DNA from: Sulfurimonas sp.
GTDB taxonomy: Bacteria; Campylobacterota; Campylobacteria; Campylobacterales; Sulfurimonadaceae
Length of the DNA stretch: 9,135 nt
Reading direction: 5' to 3'
NCBI GenBank assembly: GCA_012963655.1
Contig: DTVI01000101.1
Coordinates: 1 to 9,135, forward strand
Both the position numbers and the translations under genes were made by a program. A model generated the notes under the pieces. That model worked only from the letters and a program-made list of their open reading frames with translations, had not been told where the DNA came from and made no database searches. Of the stretch, positions 5,869 through 9,135 are shown in pieces (the first letter of the stretch is position 1; each line of letters opens with the position of its first letter).

Positions 5869-7196
5869 TGAACATGACACCCAAACAAACTGTCAGCTAT
5901 TTAGATGAATATGTTATCGGTCAAGATAATGCAAAAAAGACCATTGCCATAGCACTAAGAACACGTTACAGACGCATGCAACTTGATGAGGCAATGCAAG
6001 ATGAAGTAATGCCTAAGAACATTTTAATGATAGGTTCAACGGGAGTGGGTAAGACAGAAATTGCTAGACGTTTAGCTAAACTTATGAACCTCCCTTTTAT
6101 TAAGGTAGAAGCTTCTAAATATACAGAAGTCGGTTTTGTAGGTAGAGATGTTGAATCTATGATACGTGACCTTGTTATGACATCTATAGACATAGTTAAA
6201 AAAGAACACCAAGCAAAAAGTATTGAGCAAATAGGAAACTATGTACTTGATAAGATAGTTGATAAACTTCTTCCCCCTCTTCCTCTTATGGCAAGTGCTC
6301 AAAAGAAAGAAGAGTATAAGACTTCTAGAGAAAAAATGAAGCAAAAAGTTCTAGATGGGCATATGGATGAGAAAGTGATTGAAATTGATATGCCTAAGGC
6401 AAGTATCGACTTTAATGACACAAATTTACCTCCTGAGATGGCTAAGGTACAAGAGTCTTTTTCTCAAATGTTTTCAGGCCTAAACAAAGAAGATATTAAA
6501 AAAGAGGTTTCTGTTTTTGACGCAAAGCATATCCTAAGAGGTGAGGCAACAGAAAAACTACTTGATATGAGTGCGGTTCAGATTGAAGCACTTAAACGAG
6601 CAGAAGAAGGCGGAATCGTATTTCTTGATGAGATTGATAAAATCGCAGTTGGCGCAAAAAATGATGGAAGATCTGACCCAAGTAAAGAAGGGGTTCAAAG
6701 AGATCTCCTTCCTATCGTTGAAGGATCAACCGTAAGCACTAAGTTTGGACAAATCAAAACAGACCATATCTTGTTTATTGCAGCAGGCGCCTTTCATGTA
6801 AGTAAGCCATCAGATTTGATTCCTGAACTGCAAGGGCGTTTTCCCTTAAGAGTAGAATTAGAATCTATGACAGAAGAGGCCTTATATAAGATACTTACTC
6901 AAACAAAGAATTCTTTGCTTCGTCAATATGAAGCCCTCTTAAAGGTAGAAGACATCACCCTAAAGTTTGATGATGAAGCAATTAAGGCCTTCGCTAAACT
7001 TTCACATATGGCAAATGAGAAAACAGAAGATATAGGTGCTCGTAGACTTCATACTGTGATTGAGAAGGTAATTGAAGACATCTCCTATACCGCAGATGAA
7101 AGAGCCGGTGAAACAATCACTATAACGCAAGAACTTGTACACGAAAAACTAGATATGCTCATTGAAGATGAAGACATCGCTAGATATATATTATAA
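5868..7196 (+). CDS. hslU: ATP-dependent protease ATPase subunit HslU (ClpY)
   Basis: HslU is the hexameric AAA+ unfoldase that feeds substrates into HslV. The protein is 442 residues, as usual. Visible elements in order: N-terminal TPKQTVSYLDEYVIGQ (4-19); Walker A GSTGVGKT (56-63); pore loop GFVG (89-92), where E. coli has GYVG; an inserted I-domain from about 105 to 235, variable in the family; Walker B VFLDEIDK (251-258); an arginine-finger region ELQGRFPLR (320-328); and sensor 2 GARR (390-393). The C-terminus DIARYIL corresponds to the tail that inserts into HslV and activates it. The ATG overlaps the hslV stop (TAATG), indicating translational coupling and roughly matched synthesis. 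A second in-frame ATG two codons later (5874) could also serve. All key residues are present. Confidence 0.97.
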   Translation: MNMTPKQTVSYLDEYVIGQDNAKKTIAIALRTRYRRMQLDEAMQDEVMPKNILMIGSTGVGKTEIARRLAKLMNLPFIKVEASKYTEVGFVGRDVESMIRDLVMTSIDIVKKEHQAKSIEQIGNYVLDKIVDKLLPPLPLMASAQKKEEYKTSREKMKQKVLDGHMDEKVIEIDMPKASIDFNDTNLPPEMAKVQESFSQMFSGLNKEDIKKEVSVFDAKHILRGEATEKLLDMSAVQIEALKRAEEGGIVFLDEIDKIAVGAKNDGRSDPSKEGVQRDLLPIVEGSTVSTKFGQIKTDHILFIAAGAFHVSKPSDLIPELQGRFPLRVELESMTEEALYKILTQTKNSLLRQYEALLKVEDITLKFDDEAIKAFAKLSHMANEKTEDIGARRLHTVIEKVIEDISYTADERAGETITITQELVHEKLDMLIEDEDIARYIL

Positions 7197-7207
7197 AGAG
7201 AGAAAAC

Positions 7208-8133
7208 ATGGCAGATACAAAAGAAACTAAACAAAACAAAATAATCAGTAAAACAGATGTTTCTACAAAGGCTGGTTTTGTAGCCGTTGTAGGAAGACCC
7301 AATGCAGGTAAGAGTACCTTAATGAACGCTATTTTAGGTGAAAAAATTTCTATGGTTTCACAAAAGGCTAATGCTACACGTAAACGTATTAATGCCATTA
7401 TTATGCATAAAGAAAATCAACTTATATTTGTAGACACTCCTGGTTTACATGAAAAAGAGAAGATGCTTAATCAATTTATGATGAAAGAAGCATTAAAAGC
7501 TATTGGTGATTGTGATGTCATTTTATTTATGGCTCCTGTTACAGACTCTACGGAAGAATATGAAAAATTCTTAAAGCTTACAAAAAAGCCTCATATTATT
7601 TTACTTTCTAAGATAGACCATGTTAGTAATGAAAAGATTCTTTTAAAAATCCAAGATTATCAAAAATTTCAAGAAAATTTCTTATTATCCCTGTTTCAGT
7701 TGCTAAGGGTGGGATAGGTTTTGAGTCTTTACTTAATGAAACCGTTAAGCACCTTCCTGTTTCACCTTATTTATATGATCCTGAAGACTTAACTACAGAA
7801 ATGCTACGTGATATTTATAAAGAATTTATCCGTGAGGCAATTTTTGACAATATTTCTGATGAGATACCTTATGAAACTGATGTCTTAATAGACAAGGTAG
7901 AAGAAGGTAAAACCTTAGAAAAGATTCGTGCGACTATCATTGTTGAAAAGCAAACACAAAAAGGTATTATTATTGGTAAGGGTGGTGCAGCTATTAAACG
8001 TATAGGAAAAGACTCCCGATTACAAATTGAAAACCTTATTGGAAAGAAAGTCTTTTTAGACCTTTTTGTTTCTGTTAAAAAAGGATGGACTAATGACAAG
8101 CAATCACTTGAAGACATAGGGTATAAGTTTTAA
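7208..8133 (+). CDS. era: GTPase Era, reading frame broken by an apparent -1 shift near 7675-7681
   Basis: Era is an essential GTPase in many bacteria that binds 16S rRNA and helps 30S subunit maturation. The 5' part (7208-7717) has G1 GRPNAGKS (29-36), G3 DTPG (76-79) and G4 SKID (134-137, a variant of NKxD), then ends at TAG 7715-7717 after an unrelated tail. The sequence expected next (IIPVSVAKGG with the G5 loop, through YLYDPEDLTTEMLRDIYKE and the KH domain with GKGG) is in the -1 frame and runs from about 7681 to 8133. Joining the frames at A AAT TTC (7675-7681) gives a protein of about 308 residues, normal for Era. The spacing between F158 and the following Pro looks about one residue shorter than I recall in relatives. 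The gene may be intact with a sequencing error, truly broken, or read by programmed slippage. AAGAGAG just upstream of the ATG is the ribosome site; the stop overlaps the next ATG. Confidence 0.88.
7675..7681 (+). other. Slippery-type heptamer A AAT TTC in era
   Basis: In the upstream era frame this reads as A AAT TTC, the X XXY YYZ form for -1 simultaneous slippage. Re-pairing of tRNA-Phe from TTC to TTT is good; tRNA-Asn from AAT to AAA keeps only the first two base pairs. A shift here joins the two halves of Era exactly. Such heptamers also occur by chance in AT-rich genes, so function is unproven. Confidence 0.35.
7686..7716 (+). other. Possible stem-loop downstream of the era slippery heptamer
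   Basis: TATCCC (7686-7691) can pair with GGGATA (7711-7716) around a 19-base loop, starting 4 bases after the heptamer. Loop bases GTTTC (7693-7697) could also pair with GAAAC at 7738-7742 to make a pseudoknot. The pairing is short, and the spacing is slightly tighter than the usual 5-9 bases for a frameshift stimulator. This is prediction by eye only. Confidence 0.25.
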
Positions 8134-9095
8134 TGCGCTTCGTCTTTATCATCTTATTCAGCCTTAGCCTTCATGCTTCCCAAAGCCTTCTTGATCTTTA
8201 TCAAAAAGAAGGTTCTATTGCTATTGAAAAAGTTTTTGATACTCAGTTAGCTGAAAAAGAGTATTGGGAATATAAACTTAAAGATATGAACACAAGTTTT
8301 GGCTATTTCGAAAGTATAAATTATCTTCTTGCTTGTAATAAAAGTAATGCAAGTTTGAAATTGTATGCTAAAGATAAGAATGATAGCTTTATATTAGATG
8401 AAAACTTTTTTGCCTTTATTGGTGAAAAAAAAGGGGATAAACAAAAAGAAGGCGACCTAAAAACACCATTAGGTGTCTATAAGCTTGTTCAAAAACTTGA
8501 TAATGTTGATTCTTTTTATGGTCCATTAGCCTTTGTTACCTCTTATCCAAATGCTTATGACAAGATTCAGGGAAAAGATGGTTCAGGTATTTGGGTTCAT
8601 GGTCTACCTCTACAGCAAGAAAGAGATGATTATACTAGAGGATGTATTGCTATTAATAATACAAACTTAAAACATATAGAAGATAAGATTGACCTGGCTA
8701 AGGTTCTCATTTATATTGATAACAAGTCCTTTATTAAAACGTCCAAAGACGATCTTATAAACTTATTAACAAGCTTGTATCAATGGAGACAAGCTTGGAA
8801 AGAAAATGATATAGAAAAATACATAAGCTTTTATGATGAAAACTTCAAACATCAAAATGGGCTTGATCTTAAAAGATTCACCCGATATAAAACACGTATT
8901 TTTAATAAGGGCGAAACAAAACGTATCTTATTTACTAATATAAATATCATCCCCTACCCTATGGCAAAAGAAAAAAATGTTTTCCTTATTAGTTTTACTG
9001 AAAAATACCAATCTCAAAGCTATCTTTTCAATGGATCTAAAGAACTTTATGTACACCTTGAAAACAATCAATTACGTATTTTAGCTCAACAATAA
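8133..9095 (+). CDS. csd6: Csd6-like L,D-carboxypeptidase (YkuD domain plus NTF2-like domain), exported
   Basis: This exported peptidoglycan enzyme of 320 residues has a signal peptide (MRFVFIILFSLSLHA, cleavage probable after A15). A YkuD-type catalytic domain spans about 88-195: conserved KEGDLKTPLGVYKL (105-118), H156 in GIWVHG and the catalytic C171 in TRGCIAI. A C-terminal NTF2-like domain covers about 205-318. The arrangement and the place directly after era match Helicobacter pylori HP0518 (Csd6), which trims tetrapeptides to tripeptides in the periplasm and contributes to helical cell shape; HP0518 has also been linked to flagellin deglycosylation. The ATG overlaps the era stop by one base, and the nearest purine-rich site (AGGG, 8118-8121) is about 11 bases away, so coupling to era translation is likely. 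A carboxypeptidase rather than transpeptidase activity is inferred from that relationship. Confidence 0.85.
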   Translation: MRFVFIILFSLSLHASQSLLDLYQKEGSIAIEKVFDTQLAEKEYWEYKLKDMNTSFGYFESINYLLACNKSNASLKLYAKDKNDSFILDENFFAFIGEKKGDKQKEGDLKTPLGVYKLVQKLDNVDSFYGPLAFVTSYPNAYDKIQGKDGSGIWVHGLPLQQERDDYTRGCIAINNTNLKHIEDKIDLAKVLIYIDNKSFIKTSKDDLINLLTSLYQWRQAWKENDIEKYISFYDENFKHQNGLDLKRFTRYKTRIFNKGETKRILFTNINIIPYPMAKEKNVFLISFTEKYQSQSYLFNGSKELYVHLENNQLRILAQQ

Positions 9096-9135
9096 ATGAA
9101 ACTAATTTTTTTACTCTTTTTCTTGTCAAATATTT
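9096..9135 (+). CDS. Start of a further gene, probably an exported protein (partial)
   Basis: An ATG begins on the base directly after the stop of the csd6-like gene and stays open to the window end for 13 codons (MKLIFLLFFLSNI). The positively charged start followed by an unbroken hydrophobic run looks like a signal peptide or first membrane helix. The zero spacing suggests it belongs to the same transcription unit. The product cannot be identified from 13 codons. Confidence 0.55.
   Translation, partial: MKLIFLLFFLSNI

Noticed and set aside
7607..7618. Era G4 motif SKID instead of NKxD as a sign of a damaged GTPase
   Set aside because: As far as I recall the same SKID variant occurs in Helicobacter Era, so it is a lineage variant, not a lesion.
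7869..8117. Open frame antisense to the era KH region (and similar antisense frames over argG, hslU and flaG)
   Set aside because: These are shadows of conserved coding sequence, with no ribosome sites and no protein-like patterns of their own.
7801..8133. Separate 110-codon gene encoding only a KH domain
   Set aside because: Its frame is open and homologous to Era well upstream of the ATG (from about 7681), and there is no ribosome site at 7801; it is the 3' half of era.
1..9135. Mobile element, CRISPR array, tRNA/rRNA or a new defence system
   Set aside because: No transposase or integrase, terminal repeats, regular spaced repeats or RNA gene signatures are visible; the plus-strand block is conserved housekeeping sequence.

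Overview
The window is AT-rich, densely packed bacterial chromosome. It most likely comes from a Campylobacterota (epsilonproteobacterial) species of the Sulfurimonas/Sulfurovum/Arcobacter type. This rests on gene order and protein character. The run argG, rplI, hslV, hslU, era, then a Csd6-like L,D-carboxypeptidase gene follows the order I know from Campylobacter and Helicobacter. HslV begins MFDATTIL, as in Helicobacter, and FlaG and Era also look epsilonproteobacterial. The genus is an inference; no rRNA or tRNA lies in the window.

Left part (1-1968, minus strand): four tightly packed genes that look like one transcription unit. In transcription order they are a 12-helix MFS exporter-like permease, an 84-residue protein with three membrane segments, a 91-residue soluble protein of unknown function, and the first 82 codons of a MATE-family efflux transporter that runs off the window start. 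Genes overlap by 8 and 20 bases or are 6 bases apart. The unit therefore couples two unrelated transporter families with two small unknown proteins.

Middle (1969-2736): a divergent intergenic region carries a sigma-28 (FliA) type promoter for a solitary flaG gene, a possible extended -10 promoter for the transporter unit and a 12-bp palindrome between that promoter and its first gene. The 230 bases between flaG and argG hold an inverted repeat, a short protein-like antisense reading frame that may be a gene remnant, and the argG leader.

Right part (2737-9135, plus strand): argG (arginine biosynthesis) with a hairpin terminator; a fusion of a ferredoxin-thioredoxin reductase catalytic domain with a rhodanese domain; then a compact run of rplI, hslV, hslU, era, csd6-like and the start of another exported protein. 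HslV and HslU together form the two-component ATP-dependent protease. rplI and era serve the ribosome. The csd6-like product is an exported peptidoglycan enzyme linked to cell shape in Helicobacter.

The main anomaly is in era. The GTPase half and the KH half are in different frames. The shift can be placed at or close to the sequence A AAT TTC (7675-7681), which fits the X XXY YYZ pattern for -1 ribosomal slippage and is followed by a possible stem-loop. A one-base sequencing or assembly error in an A/T run is the simplest explanation, but programmed frameshifting is worth testing. I saw no mobile element, CRISPR array, RNA gene or clearly new multi-gene system.
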